From contig CACXQV010000002.1 in the NCBI GenBank assembly GCA_902769875.1, forward strand, positions 1-64,000: a stretch of 64,000 nt of DNA, given 5' to 3'. The DNA comes from an uncultured Bacteroidia bacterium. GTDB lineage: Bacteria; Bacteroidota; Bacteroidia; Bacteroidales; F082. Shown here piece after piece: positions 17,419 through 27,566 of this stretch. Position 1 is the stretch's first letter. Every line of letters begins with the position of its first letter. Under the pieces are notes generated by a model. That model saw only the letters and a list, made by a program, of their open reading frames with translations, was not told the DNA's origin and did no database searches. A program made the position numbers and the translations under genes.

Positions 17419-18912
17419 ATGCAACATCCTGATACTCTTTGGACGATAGCCATTATTTTGGCAGCCATCGTTTCGCTTTTCACCGTCCGTTGGGCCTATT
17501 TCAAGATCCTGAAGATTGCCAAGGACAAGAACCTTGTCGACAACCCCGATGCGCGAAAGCTGCAAAAGACACCCGTGCCGGTGATGGGAGGCATAGCCGT
17601 TTTCATCGGTATGGTGGCGGGGGTGCTTTTGGGCTCGGCGCTCAGCGTCGGCTTAGGCATAGGCTCCACCGCTGTGCTGTTGCCCGTCGTATTGGCTATG
17701 GTGATCATGCTCTACACGGGTGCCATGGACGACATCGTAGGCCTTTCTCCCGGCAGCCGTTTTGCCTTGGAGATACTTACCATATTGGGCCTGATTTACG
17801 GCTCGGGCAGCTGTGTCGATTCGTTCCACGGCTTGTGGGGTGTCGAGGCATTCAGCTGGTGGATAGGCGTGCCCATTACGGTGGTGGCGGGTGTCGGTGT
17901 GGTCAATGCTGTCAACATGATTGACGGCGTCAACGGGCTCAGCAGCGGCCTCTGCATCGTGTGTTGTCTCATCTATGGCACCATCTTCTTCTTTGCCGGC
18001 GATATGCCTAATGCCATATTGGCATTCGCGATGGCGGCGGCGTTGTTCCCCTTCTTGCTGCACAATGTCTTCGGTTCGCGTTCGCGTATGTTCATCGGCG
18101 ATGCCGGCACAATGGTGATGGGTATGCTGATGACTTGGTTCACCATCAGCATTTTAAACAGCAATACGGAGGTGGCCATCAAGCTGGAGCGTCCCAATGC
18201 CAATATGATTGCTTTTGCTCTGGCCGTTTTGAGCGTGCCCATTTTCGACACCGTGCGTGTCATGTTTATGCGTATCCTCAAAGGAAAAAGCCCGTTTCAT
18301 CCCGACAAGACCCACCTGCACCATGTTTTCGTCAATGTGGGCATCAGCCATGCGCTCACTTCGCTCGTTGAGATTACCCTCAACTTGCTTGTTGTGGTTG
18401 TGTGGATGGTGATGGTAAGGCTCGGTGCGCGGATGGACTGGCAGCTCTATGTCGTCACCGCCATTTCGATGATGTTGGTGTGGGGAACTTATTTTTTCCT
18501 ACGCAACCAAGTGAACCGTCACACGGCTTTCATGCATCGCTTGGCCCATTTTTCTCTTGCCACACATCTCGGCGACCGCAACTGGTGGCAAAAGCTGCAA
18601 CATTGGCTCGACAAACGGGAAATCACGGAGGCACAAAACTCCGTGCAACAGAAGCAACATTATTCATTCCACATACAATTTGACCCCGACCCCAACAACC
18701 TGAAAGAACAAGACAGGCGAAAAGTGTTGGAATTCATGAAAGGCAAAGCGGAAGTGTATGTTGCCGACATCAAAAAAATGAGCGGAGCGGAACAGCTCAG
18801 GGTGGATGCTCTCATCACGGAAGGCGAATTGGAAGGTTATGTAAAGGTGATCACCCGGTCGAACATTGGAGCGCCGGCCATCGTTGCCTTGGCTGACGAT
18901 GTGACTTTTTGA
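17419..18912 (+). CDS. wecA: WecA-type undecaprenyl-phosphate N-acetylhexosamine-1-P transferase
   Basis: A 497-residue polytopic membrane enzyme of the MraY/WecA family that starts glycan assembly by transferring a HexNAc-1-phosphate to undecaprenyl phosphate. Motifs are MDDIVGL near residue 103, NMIDGVNGLSSG near 167, FIGDAGTMVMG near 225 and the THLHH loop near 299. About eleven membrane segments end near residue 370. Beyond that is a soluble tail of about 125 residues, including HYSFHIQFDPDPNNLKEQDR, which the E. coli enzyme lacks and I cannot assign. It has its own promoter and is followed by a terminator, so it is a separate transcript from the export module. Confidence 0.88.
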   Translation: MQHPDTLWTIAIILAAIVSLFTVRWAYFKILKIAKDKNLVDNPDARKLQKTPVPVMGGIAVFIGMVAGVLLGSALSVGLGIGSTAVLLPVVLAMVIMLYTGAMDDIVGLSPGSRFALEILTILGLIYGSGSCVDSFHGLWGVEAFSWWIGVPITVVAGVGVVNAVNMIDGVNGLSSGLCIVCCLIYGTIFFFAGDMPNAILAFAMAAALFPFLLHNVFGSRSRMFIGDAGTMVMGMLMTWFTISILNSNTEVAIKLERPNANMIAFALAVLSVPIFDTVRVMFMRILKGKSPFHPDKTHLHHVFVNVGISHALTSLVEITLNLLVVVVWMVMVRLGARMDWQLYVVTAISMMLVWGTYFFLRNQVNRHTAFMHRLAHFSLATHLGDRNWWQKLQHWLDKREITEAQNSVQQKQHYSFHIQFDPDPNNLKEQDRRKVLEFMKGKAEVYVADIKKMSGAEQLRVDALITEGELEGYVKVITRSNIGAPAIVALADDVTF

Positions 18913-18966
18913 TTCCACGTTTTATGACCCGTCCTCGCATATACCTCAATCCCACAAAACACCACA

Positions 18967-18997
18967 AACGGATTCTACTTCGGTAGGGTCCGTTTTT
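18967..18997 (+). terminator. rho-independent terminator after wecA-type gene
   Basis: AACGGATTCTAC pairs with GTAGGGTCCGTT around a TTCG loop and is followed by a short T-run. It closes the wecA transcript before the promoter of the export genes. Confidence 0.75.
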
Positions 18998-19070
18998 GTT
19001 TGACTTAAGTCGTAATCCATAAAATTTCGGCATTTTGAAAAAAAACCATTGCGGATTGGATATTTTGTCG

Positions 19071-19078
19071 TACCTTTG
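19071..19078 (+). promoter_or_regulatory. -7 promoter box for the first export module
   Basis: TACCTTTG matches TAnnTTTG. It lies after the terminator and before the Wza-like gene; the likely transcript carries wza, wzc and the phosphatase. Confidence 0.65.
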
Positions 19079-19193
19079 AACCGTGAATATAGTCATTTTT
19101 ACATTATAACTTTTTGAAATAATGCTATTTAATATGTTGATTAACAGCACAAACCAACAAGCCATAGAAGATATGAATTGTCACAACAAGATT

Positions 19194-20039
19194 ATGCCAG
19201 CCCGAAAGGGCTTGGCCTTGAAAAGAAACGGCCTGCTTCTTTTTGCCTTATTGTATTTGATGTCGTCCTGCGATGTTTCCAAGCGGATTACTTATTTCCA
19301 AGACATTCAAAACCAACAGACTGCATCGAGCACGGGTGAACAACCTTCTCCCGAAATCCGTCTCCGCCCTGAAGACAAGATTTCCATCGTTGTCAACAGC
19401 AAGGTGCCCGAATTGACGGCTCTTTTCAATTTGCCTTATACGCCACGCGTTTTGGGACACGAGGGGATTAGCAATTCCAGTTATGGTACTTCTGGCTATA
19501 TCATCAGGAATGATGGCACGATTGACTTCCCTGTGTTGGGTTCGGTGGAAGTCGCAGGCAAGACACGCGATGAGTTGGCGGCATTCATCAAGTCTGAACT
19601 AATCGACCGCAATTTGGTCAACGACCCCGTGGTGACCGTGGAATTCATCAACCTGCAATTCGCTGTCATGGGCGAAGTGAGGGTTCCGGGTTCCTACAAG
19701 ATTAACAGAGACCACATCACGCTTTTGGATGCCTTGTCGATGGCCGGCGACTTGAGCATTAATGGTAAGCGCGACAACGTTTTGGTGCTTCGCCCCGATT
19801 CGTCAGGCAACTTGACCGCCTATAACGTAGATATGCGTTCGTTCGATAATGTGCAGAATTCCCCTGCCTACTATATCCACCAAAACGATTATATTTATGT
19901 GGAACCCAACAAAAAACGGGCCAATGAATCGACGGTCAATGCCAACACGGTGCAGTCTGCTGCCTTCTGGATCTCGGTCGTCTCGCTGCTCGCTTCGGTG
20001 GCCACCACAGTCTCTGTCTTGATGACAAGATCAAGATAA
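19194..20039 (+). CDS. wza: Wza-type outer-membrane polysaccharide export lipoprotein
   Basis: A polysaccharide export protein of about 281 residues. The signal peptide ends in the lipobox LYLMSSC, so it is lipid-anchored at the new N-terminal cysteine. A Poly_export domain (RLRPEDKISIVVNSKVPEL) is followed by an SLBB-type domain (FAVMGEVRVPGSYKINRD), and a hydrophobic C-terminal segment (SAAFWISVVSLLASVATTV) may form the outer-membrane helix. The frame opens at 19122; starting at ATG 19194 gives a normal charged n-region (MPARKGLALKRNG), and 19173 is an alternative. It forms the exit channel for the Wzc partner encoded next. Confidence 0.88.
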   Translation: MPARKGLALKRNGLLLFALLYLMSSCDVSKRITYFQDIQNQQTASSTGEQPSPEIRLRPEDKISIVVNSKVPELTALFNLPYTPRVLGHEGISNSSYGTSGYIIRNDGTIDFPVLGSVEVAGKTRDELAAFIKSELIDRNLVNDPVVTVEFINLQFAVMGEVRVPGSYKINRDHITLLDALSMAGDLSINGKRDNVLVLRPDSSGNLTAYNVDMRSFDNVQNSPAYYIHQNDYIYVEPNKKRANESTVNANTVQSAAFWISVVSLLASVATTVSVLMTRSR

Positions 20040-20088
20040 TAGATTGACTTCTAACGAAATTAAGAATCACGACAAAATACAGACAACA

Positions 20089-22638
20089 ATGCAAGAAAAC
20101 ATAAATACACCTGCAGCACCTGTTACACCAGTAGCACCCGTTGAAAGACAAGCTGATTCGCAAAGCGAACAAGCCATCGACATTAAGGCTATTTTTTTTC
20201 TTTGTCTCAACCATTGGTATTGGTTTGCCATTTCTGTAGTGGTGGCTCTTGTTTTGGCTACCTTCTACCTGCATAAAACCGTTCCTGTATACACCCGTTT
20301 CGCCAAAGTGTTGGTGAAGTCGGAGGATAGGGGTTTGTCCTCCTATTATGAGGTCAGTGATTTCTCGGATATGGGACTGTTTTCGCAACGAGTGAAAATC
20401 AATAATGAATTGTTGTCCATACGAACACTTGACAACCTCAAGGAAACGGTGCAACGCCTGAATTTGAATATGGAATACACCATCGAAGGACGCCTCCATC
20501 AGGTTTTGCTGTACGACAGGACCTTGCCAGCGAAAGTGAATATGATAAACGTTGCCGAAAACGCTTATGCAGCGTTAGATATGGACATCAGCAGCAATAA
20601 AGTAGTCCTTTCGGACTTTGAATATAATGGTGAAAAATTGACGGGAAAGGTCGAAACGCAATTTGGTGATACGATTAATACGCCCATAGGTCAGCTGTGT
20701 GTGCAACCCACGGATTATTATTTGAGAGGTGAAAAATATGATGTTATGCATGTGAGGCATTATGGGATTGAAAGCACGGCTCGCAGATATGGCGGCAATC
20801 TTTCGACTGGTCTTGCTGACAAAAATGCCGACATTATGCAGCTTTCCGTCAATGACATTTCCAAATCGAGAGGCGACGACTTCCTCAACACACTGATTGA
20901 AGTCTATAACGATAATTGGATGAAAGACAAGAACCAGATTATGGTAAGCTCATCCTTGTTCATCGACGATCGTCTGAAACTTATCGAACAAGAGTTGGGC
21001 GATGTGGATAGCGACATTTCGTCTTACAAAAGTGAAAACCTGTTGCCTGATGTCAGGGCTGTGTCGAATATCTATCTGTCGCAAAATTCAGCTACCAATA
21101 GCCGGATTCTGGAAATCAACAACCAAATTACCATCACTAATACCATCAAGGGCTTGTTGGTTGGCGAGTTGTCCAAAAACCAATTGTTGCCGGCCAATTC
21201 GGGAATCAACAATGTCAACATTGAAAGCCAAATCAGTGCCTACAACACGATGATGCTTCGCCGCAACAGCCTTGCTGCCAACAGTAGTGAGGAGAACCCC
21301 TTGGTGCTCGACTTGGACAAAAACCTCGCTGCCATGCGCCAGGCCATTATGTCGAGTATCAACAACCAGCTCGTTACCCTTAATGACCAACTGACCACTT
21401 TGCGCGGAGAAAGATTTAAAATCAACAAACAACTTGCCGCCAATCCCGATCAGGCCAAATACCTCCTTTCGGTCGAGCGTCAACAGAAGGTGAAGGAATC
21501 GCTTTATCTCTTCCTCCTCCAGAAACGCGAGGAAAACCAATTGTCGCAAGCTTTCACGGCCTACAACACCAGAGTCATCGAAAAGCCCAACGGTTCAGCA
21601 TTCCCCACCAAGCCGAGACATTCGATGGTGCGATTGATAGCCTTAATTCTCGGTTTGGCCATTCCGGGCGTCATCCTTTTCCTGAAGGAGCAATTGAACA
21701 CCACGATTCGTGGCCGCAAGGACTTGGAGAAGCTGTCGTTGCCATTCGTGGGAGAAATCCCGTTGGCTTACAGTGAGGCCGACCAGAAGAAAAAGAAGAA
21801 AGACGCGCAAAAGAAGCGCGAAGAACAAAAAGACCAAGCAGTCAAGGAGGGTTTTGCGGGCGGTGTCGTCGTTAAAAAAGGCAGCCGTAATGTCATCAAC
21901 GAGGCTTTCCGTGTGTTCCGTACCAATCTGGAGTTTATGACCAAGGACAAGACCACCAATGTGTTTATGTTTACCTCGTTCAATCCGGGTTCGGGCAAAT
22001 CGTTCATTGCCATCAATTCTGCCATTGCCTTGGCCATCAAGGAGAAAAAGGTGATAGTCATTGACGGCGACTTGCGCCACGCCTCTTTGTCGGCCTATAT
22101 CTTCTCACCCAAGAAAGGTTTGGCCGATTACCTTGCCCATCAGGATGAAGACCTTTCGAAATTCATCATCAAGAGTGACGAGTATCCTTCGCTGAGTTAT
22201 CTGCCTGTCGGAACCATCCCGCCCAACCCGACAGAGCTTCTCGAGGATAAGCGTTTTGGCGACCTGATTGAAGAATTCCGCAAGGAATATGACTATGTGC
22301 TCATCGATTGCCCGCCTATCGACATCGTGGCCGACCCGCAGATTATCAACAAGTATGTTGACCGCACTGTGTTCGTGGTTCGCGTTGGTTTGATGGAGCG
22401 TAGCCTTGTTCCCGAACTCGAGGACATTTACACCCAACACAAATACAAGAATATGTGCTTGGTGCTCAATGGTTCCACGAGCAACGACGGGCGTTATGGC
22501 TATGGATACCGTTACGGTTATCGTTACGGTTATCGCTATGGCTATCGTTATGGCGGCAAATACGGCTACCATAGCGGCTACTATGGCCAAAGTAAGGGTG
22601 CCGGATATTATCACGAAGATGATGAAGAGAATAATTAG
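20089..22638 (+). CDS. wzc: Wzc-type tyrosine autokinase/chain-length regulator
   Basis: An 849-residue inner-membrane protein. A Wzz domain lies between two membrane helices (near residues 44-64 and 520-540), with long periplasmic coiled-coil regions between. The cytoplasmic BY-kinase has Walker A FNPGSGKSF near 633, Walker A' VIVIDGDLRHASL and Walker B YVLIDCPPIDIV near 737. The tail (803-842) is a run of alternating tyrosines, the autophosphorylation cluster. The start at ATG 20089 is preferred over TTG 20044, just after the wza stop. It controls polymer length and export with the adjacent Wza and is probably reset by the phosphatase gene that follows. Confidence 0.92.
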   Translation: MQENINTPAAPVTPVAPVERQADSQSEQAIDIKAIFFLCLNHWYWFAISVVVALVLATFYLHKTVPVYTRFAKVLVKSEDRGLSSYYEVSDFSDMGLFSQRVKINNELLSIRTLDNLKETVQRLNLNMEYTIEGRLHQVLLYDRTLPAKVNMINVAENAYAALDMDISSNKVVLSDFEYNGEKLTGKVETQFGDTINTPIGQLCVQPTDYYLRGEKYDVMHVRHYGIESTARRYGGNLSTGLADKNADIMQLSVNDISKSRGDDFLNTLIEVYNDNWMKDKNQIMVSSSLFIDDRLKLIEQELGDVDSDISSYKSENLLPDVRAVSNIYLSQNSATNSRILEINNQITITNTIKGLLVGELSKNQLLPANSGINNVNIESQISAYNTMMLRRNSLAANSSEENPLVLDLDKNLAAMRQAIMSSINNQLVTLNDQLTTLRGERFKINKQLAANPDQAKYLLSVERQQKVKESLYLFLLQKREENQLSQAFTAYNTRVIEKPNGSAFPTKPRHSMVRLIALILGLAIPGVILFLKEQLNTTIRGRKDLEKLSLPFVGEIPLAYSEADQKKKKKDAQKKREEQKDQAVKEGFAGGVVVKKGSRNVINEAFRVFRTNLEFMTKDKTTNVFMFTSFNPGSGKSFIAINSAIALAIKEKKVIVIDGDLRHASLSAYIFSPKKGLADYLAHQDEDLSKFIIKSDEYPSLSYLPVGTIPPNPTELLEDKRFGDLIEEFRKEYDYVLIDCPPIDIVADPQIINKYVDRTVFVVRVGLMERSLVPELEDIYTQHKYKNMCLVLNGSTSNDGRYGYGYRYGYRYGYRYGYRYGGKYGYHSGYYGQSKGAGYYHEDDEENN

Positions 22639-22641
22639 TAA

Positions 22642-23337
22642 ATGGCACTTATGTTATTTCCTAAGATTTCTTCCCTGCTGACCAACTTCACAGACCATCA
22701 CTCACACATTTTGCCGGGTGTGGATGATGGCGTGAAGAAGATGGAAACGTCGCTGAAAGTGTTGGAGCGATACGAGCAGCTTGGGATTGCTGAAGTTTGG
22801 TGTACACCTCATGTAATGGAAGATATTCCCAACACGACGACGGGACTGCAAGCGCGTTTTGCCGAACTTTGCGAAGCCTACCAAGGCCCTATCAAGTTGC
22901 ATCTTGCAGCCGAATACATGATGGACGCTCTTTTTGAAGAGCGGCTTGAGCAAGGCGATTTGCTGAAATTGGGCGATGAGGGTAACCAAGTCTTGGTGGA
23001 AACTTCCTACTTCACTCCACCGATGGATATGGATTCAATTTTGCGCCGTATCAAGCAGAAAGGGATTTATCCCATGCTTGCCCATCCCGAGCGCTATGTC
23101 TATATGAACAAGGAACGCTACAAGGAATTGAAGAACAATGGAATACGATTCCAATTAAACCTATCTTCTTTAGCAGGGGCATACGGCTCCGAAGCCAAAG
23201 ACAAAGCACGTTGGATTTTGAAACAGAATTTCTATAATATAGCCGGTTCCGACTTGCATTCCTCGCGTAACATTGACTATTGGTCGACACGCGCACCCCG
23301 AGCCTTGAAGCATTTGTTTCAGTCTTGGGAAAAATAA
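22642..23337 (+). CDS. CpsB/YwqE-type tyrosine phosphatase (PHP domain)
   Basis: A 231-residue metal-dependent phosphatase of the PHP fold, typically dephosphorylating bacterial tyrosine kinases such as Wzc. Metal ligands are visible in TDHHSHILPGVDDGVK near residues 16-31, in AHPERYVYM near 146, and in GSDLHSSRN near 206. It begins three bases after the wzc stop, so kinase and phosphatase are co-expressed. Length and motifs are normal for the CapC/YwqE group. Confidence 0.9.
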   Translation: MALMLFPKISSLLTNFTDHHSHILPGVDDGVKKMETSLKVLERYEQLGIAEVWCTPHVMEDIPNTTTGLQARFAELCEAYQGPIKLHLAAEYMMDALFEERLEQGDLLKLGDEGNQVLVETSYFTPPMDMDSILRRIKQKGIYPMLAHPERYVYMNKERYKELKNNGIRFQLNLSSLAGAYGSEAKDKARWILKQNFYNIAGSDLHSSRNIDYWSTRAPRALKHLFQSWEK

Positions 23338-23378
23338 ATTTTGTCAATACAACAAGAATATCAATTAAATACAACAAC

Positions 23379-25229
23379 ATGGAAGAAAAAAAGAGACTCT
23401 TTGAGGAATTTCCGCCCGTGAGCACCGAAGAATGGGAAGCGGTAATCGAGAAAGACCTTAAAGGGGCAGACTACAACAAAAAATTGGTTTGGCGCACCCA
23501 AGAAGGCTTCAACGTGAGGCCCTACTACCGCGCCGAAAACCTTGCCGACATCCCTTGGACGGGACAGAACCCCAACGAGTTTCCATACGTGCGTGGCAAC
23601 AAGCCCGAAGGCAACAATTGGCTCATTCGTCAGGACATCACCGTGAAGGATGTACACGAGGCCAACAAAACCGCCCTCAACGCCATCAGCCGTGGCGCCA
23701 ACAGCATCGGCTTCAAGTTGGAGTACGACAAGGTTTATGACACCATTGCCATCTCGACGCTGCTCAACGGCATCGACCAGAAGGCGGTGGAAATCAACTT
23801 CTTCAACAACAAGTACCACTTGCCGATACTTGAGATGCTGTCGAAGATTCCGGACATCAAGGGCTCGTTGAACTACGACCCGCTGACGCGCTACATCCGT
23901 CGCGGCGTGTGGTACATCAACGAGGGTGCCGATATGGAACTGGCTTACATTGTGGTGAAAGCCGATATGCCTGATTTCCAGACCATCGGTGTCAACAGCC
24001 ACGTTTTCACCAATGCCGGAGCCACCATCGTTCAGGAGATGGCCTTCAGCCTCGCCGTGGGTGCCGAATACTTAGACAAACTCACCGAGAAAGGACTCAC
24101 CATCGACGAGATTGCTCCAAAGATGCGCTTTAATGTGGCCGTCGGACAGAACTACTTTATGGAAATGGCCAAAATGCGTGCCTATCGTCTGTTGTGGGCC
24201 AACATCGTGAAGGCATACGGCGGCAAGGAAGAGAACGCCAAGATGCACATCCACGCCACCAACGCTGAACTCGGCATGAGCCTCTACGATGCGTATGTCA
24301 ACATGCTGCGCACCACCACGGGCACGATGTCAGCCGTCCTCGGTGGTGTCGACTCGTTCACTGTGATGCCGTTCGACACGCCGTTTGAAATCCCCACAGA
24401 TTTCGCCGACCGTATCGCCCGCAACCAACAGCTTGTCCTCAAGGAAGAAGCCCACTTCGACAAGGTGGCTGACCCCGCCGCTGGTTCCTACTACATCGAG
24501 AACCTCACCGAGAGCCTCGCCACTGCCGCTTGGGACTTGTTCAACAAGATCCAAGACGAAGGCGGGTATCTTGAAGCCGTCCGCAAAGGTATGATCCAAG
24601 GCCTCATCAAGGAAAGTGCCGCCAAGAAGTTCAGCAACGTGGCCACCCGCCGCGAGACCATCCTCGGCACCAACCAGTTCCCGAACTTCACCGAAACAAT
24701 GAAATTCACGCCAGAGGCTTGGGTGTTCGAGGCCGACAATCGCCGCGACGAGAAGGCCGAGGTCGAGACCATCGTCACCTTCCGCGCCGCGCAACAGTTT
24801 GAGCAACTGCGCTATGCCACCGACGTTTATGCCAAGGATCACAAACGCCCTGTGGCTTGGATGTTCACATACGGCAACCTCGCCATGCGCAAGGCCCGCG
24901 CCAACTTCGCTTCCAACTTCTTCGCCTGCGCCGGCTTCCAAGTCGTCGACAATCCGGGCTTCAAGACCTTGGACGAAGGCATCGCCGCCGCCCGCGAGGT
25001 GAAACCTGAAATCTTGGTCATCTGCTCCTCCGATGAGGAATATGGCGAAGGCAACGCCCTCAAGGTTTTCGAGGAGTTGAAGAACGAAACCATTGTGGTG
25101 CTGGCTGGCAACCCCGAAGGCACCGCAGACATTCTCAAAGAGGCCGGACTGAAGTATTTCATCCACGTCAAGAGCAATGTGCTTGAGACCTTAAAAGAGT
25201 TCCAAATGCAATTAGGTATAACAAAATAG
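23379..25229 (+). CDS. mutA: methylmalonyl-CoA mutase small subunit
   Basis: A 616-residue small (beta) subunit of adenosylcobalamin-dependent methylmalonyl-CoA mutase. Family blocks are FPPVSTEEWEAVIEKDLKGA at the N-terminus and HATNAELGMSLYDAYVNMLR in the barrel. The C-terminal Rossmann-like domain lacks the D-x-H-x-x-G cobalamin motif, as expected for the non-catalytic subunit. The frame opens at 23280 inside the phosphatase gene, but the ATG at 23379 gives the conserved start MEEKKRLFEEFPPVS. With the large subunit it interconverts succinyl-CoA and methylmalonyl-CoA for propionate formation. Confidence 0.93.
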   Translation: MEEKKRLFEEFPPVSTEEWEAVIEKDLKGADYNKKLVWRTQEGFNVRPYYRAENLADIPWTGQNPNEFPYVRGNKPEGNNWLIRQDITVKDVHEANKTALNAISRGANSIGFKLEYDKVYDTIAISTLLNGIDQKAVEINFFNNKYHLPILEMLSKIPDIKGSLNYDPLTRYIRRGVWYINEGADMELAYIVVKADMPDFQTIGVNSHVFTNAGATIVQEMAFSLAVGAEYLDKLTEKGLTIDEIAPKMRFNVAVGQNYFMEMAKMRAYRLLWANIVKAYGGKEENAKMHIHATNAELGMSLYDAYVNMLRTTTGTMSAVLGGVDSFTVMPFDTPFEIPTDFADRIARNQQLVLKEEAHFDKVADPAAGSYYIENLTESLATAAWDLFNKIQDEGGYLEAVRKGMIQGLIKESAAKKFSNVATRRETILGTNQFPNFTETMKFTPEAWVFEADNRRDEKAEVETIVTFRAAQQFEQLRYATDVYAKDHKRPVAWMFTYGNLAMRKARANFASNFFACAGFQVVDNPGFKTLDEGIAAAREVKPEILVICSSDEEYGEGNALKVFEELKNETIVVLAGNPEGTADILKEAGLKYFIHVKSNVLETLKEFQMQLGITK

Positions 25230-25304
25230 ACTGCGAGACTACGAGACTGCGGGACTGCGAGACGGATCAATACCCGTCGTCCCGAAGTCTCGAAGTCCCG
25301 AGTC
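25229..25304. repeat. tandem octamer repeat with inverted second half
   Basis: Starting on the last base of the mutA stop codon, four to five 8-base units of the form GACTGCGA or GACTACGA follow each other. The second half (25276-25304) carries related units on the other strand, for example CGAAGTCC, so the segment can fold back on itself. It fills almost all of the mutA-mutB gap. A related octamer array lies at 41484-41519. Confidence 0.7.
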
Positions 25305-25327
25305 AAAAAGAAAGAAAGGATTAAACG

Positions 25328-27466
25328 ATGAAACCGAATTATAAAGACATCAACATCAATGCTATACCTAAGCACAGCGGCCTCATCCTGCCGAATGGCG
25401 AGCCTTGGGAGACCTCTGAACACATTATGGTGAAGCCTGCCTACACCGAGAAAGACCTCGAAGGTATGGAGCACCTCAACTATGCCGCCGGCATCGCCCC
25501 CTTCCTCCGTGGACCTTACTCGACGATGTATGTGATGCGTCCTTGGACCATCCGTCAGTACGCCGGTTTCTCCACCGCCGAGGAGTCCAACGCTTTCTAC
25601 CGCCGTAACATAGCTGCTGGTCAGAAGGGTCTGTCCGTGGCCTTCGACTTGGCCACCCACCGTGGCTACGATGCCGACCACGAGCGCGTCATGGGCGACG
25701 TGGGTAAGGCTGGCGTGAGCATCTGCTCAGTCGAGGATATGAAGGTCCTGTTCGACCAGATTCCGCTGAACAAAATGTCTGTTTCCATGACCATGAACGG
25801 CGCTGTGTTGCCGATTTTGGCCTTCTATATCGTCGCTGCCTTGGAGCAGGGTGCCAAGTACGAAGAACTGCAAGGCACCATCCAGAACGACATCCTGAAG
25901 GAATTCATGGTGCGTAACACCTATATCTATCCGCCTGAGTTCTCGATGCGTATCATCGCCGACATCTTCGAGTTCACCTCGCAGAACATGCCGAAGTTCA
26001 ACAGCATCTCCATTTCGGGCTACCACATGCAGGAAGCCGGCGCCACCTCTGACATCGAGATGGCTTATACCTTGGCCGACGGCTGGGATTACCTCCGCAC
26101 GGGTGTCAAGGCCGGTTTGGATGTCGATGCCTTTGCGCCGCGCTTGTCGTTCTTCTGGTGCTCAGGCATGAACCACTTCATGGAGATTGCCAAGATGCGT
26201 GCCGCCCGTATGCTTTGGGCCAAGATCGTCAAAACCTTCAACCCGAAGAGTACCAAGTCGTTGGCCTTGCGTACCCACACGCAGACCTCGGGTTGGTCGC
26301 TCACCGAGCAAGACCCGTTCAACAACGTGGCCCGTACCTGCATCGAGGCTATGGGTGCCGCTTTGGGTCACACCCAGTCGCTGCACACCAACGCTTTGGA
26401 CGAAGCCATCGCCCTGCCCACCGACTTCAGTGCCCGTATCGCCCGTAACACCCAGATTTACATCCAAGAAGAAACCAACGTTTGCCGCGTGGTTGACCCG
26501 TGGGCTGGCTCTTATTATGTGGAGTCGCTCACTCATGAGATTGCCCACCGTGCTTGGAACCACATCCAGGAGGTGGAAGCCATGGGTGGCATGGCCAAAG
26601 CCATCGAAACGGGTCTGCCGAAGATGCGTATCGAAGAGGCTTCGGCCCGCAAGCAGGCACAAATCGACTCGGGTCGCGAGACCATCGTAGGTATCAACAA
26701 GTACCGCCTCGACCACGAAGACCCGATTGAGACCTTGGAAATCGACAACACCGCAGTGCGTGAGTCGCAGATCAAGCGCTTGAAGGAACTCCGCGCCAAC
26801 CGCAACGAGGCCGATGTGCAGCGTTGCCTCGATGCCATCACCAAGTGCGCTGAGACACACGAAGGCAACCTTTTGGCATTGGCTATCGAAGCCGCCAAGT
26901 GCCGCGCTTCCTTGGGTGAGATTTCGATGGCTTGTGAGAAAGTCGCAGGCCGTTATAAGGCAGTAATCCGTTCAATTTCAGGAGTATATTCTATGGAAAC
27001 GAAAAACGACGCAAGATTTGAGGAGGCCTGCAAGATGGCTGACGAGTTCGCCAAGATGGAAGGCCGCCGTCCGCGTATCATGGTCGCCAAGATGGGTCAA
27101 GACGGTCACGACCGTGGCGCCAAGGTGGTGGCCACCGGTTATGCCGACATCGGTTTCGACGTCGACATGGGACCGTTGTTCCAGACGCCCGCCGAGGCTG
27201 CCAAGCAGGCTGTTGAGAACGACGTTCACATCATGGGCGTGAGTTCATTAGCCGCTGGTCACAAGACTCTCGTGCCGCAGGTGATTGAAGAGTTGGAAAA
27301 ACTCGGTCGTCCCGACATCATGGTCACTGTGGGTGGCGTGATTCCCGCTCAGGATTACCAGTTCCTCTATGATGCCGGTGCTGTGGCCATCTTCGGTCCC
27401 GGCACCCCCGTCAGCGAGTCAGCCATCAAGATGCTTGAGTTGCTGATTGCAGCACGGAAGCAATGA
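25328..27466 (+). CDS. mutB: methylmalonyl-CoA mutase large subunit
   Basis: A 712-residue catalytic subunit. The CoA/substrate barrel includes [20 protein letters not shown] near residue 58, [14 protein letters not shown] and [13 protein letters not shown] segments, and [20 protein letters not shown] near 316. The C-terminal cobalamin-binding domain has [20 protein letters not shown] near 587-606, containing the D-x-H-x-x-G lower ligand motif, and [10 protein letters not shown]. It follows mutA across the repeat-filled gap and ends before a bidirectional terminator. Length and motifs are complete. Confidence 0.95.
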   Translation: MKPNYKDININAIPKHSGLILPNGEPWETSEHIMVKPAYTEKDLEGMEHLNYAAGIAPFLRGPYSTMYVMRPWTIRQYAGFSTAEESNAFYRRNIAAGQKGLSVAFDLATHRGYDADHERVMGDVGKAGVSICSVEDMKVLFDQIPLNKMSVSMTMNGAVLPILAFYIVAALEQGAKYEELQGTIQNDILKEFMVRNTYIYPPEFSMRIIADIFEFTSQNMPKFNSISISGYHMQEAGATSDIEMAYTLADGWDYLRTGVKAGLDVDAFAPRLSFFWCSGMNHFMEIAKMRAARMLWAKIVKTFNPKSTKSLALRTHTQTSGWSLTEQDPFNNVARTCIEAMGAALGHTQSLHTNALDEAIALPTDFSARIARNTQIYIQEETNVCRVVDPWAGSYYVESLTHEIAHRAWNHIQEVEAMGGMAKAIETGLPKMRIEEASARKQAQIDSGRETIVGINKYRLDHEDPIETLEIDNTAVRESQIKRLKELRANRNEADVQRCLDAITKCAETHEGNLLALAIEAAKCRASLGEISMACEKVAGRYKAVIRSISGVYSMETKNDARFEEACKMADEFAKMEGRRPRIMVAKMGQDGHDRGAKVVATGYADIGFDVDMGPLFQTPAEAAKQAVENDVHIMGVSSLAAGHKTLVPQVIEELEKLGRPDIMVTVGGVIPAQDYQFLYDAGAVAIFGPGTPVSESAIKMLELLIAARKQ

Positions 27467-27477
27467 TTATTAATAAT

Positions 27478-27505
27478 GTAGAGACGGTGCATGCACCGTC
27501 TCTAC
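27478..27505. repeat. 28-bp perfect palindrome
   Basis: GTAGAGACGGTGCA at 27478-27491 is followed at once by its exact reverse complement to 27505. It lies just past mutB and before the terminator hairpin. Palindromes of this GTAGAGACG type are dispersed in many Bacteroidota and cyanobacterial genomes by my recollection, so it is probably a REP-like element. Confidence 0.7.
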
Positions 27506-27516
27506 GGCAAGGAAAC

Positions 27517-27549
27517 GAAAAATCCCGTCAGCGATGACGGGATTTTTTT
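27517..27549. terminator. bidirectional terminator between mutB and the opposing gene
   Basis: AATCCCGTCA pairs with TGACGGGATT around a GCGA loop; A-residues precede and seven T-residues follow. It serves both mutB and the convergent gene that ends at 27567. Confidence 0.85.
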
Positions 27550-27566
27550 GTTCTCATTTTGATGGC

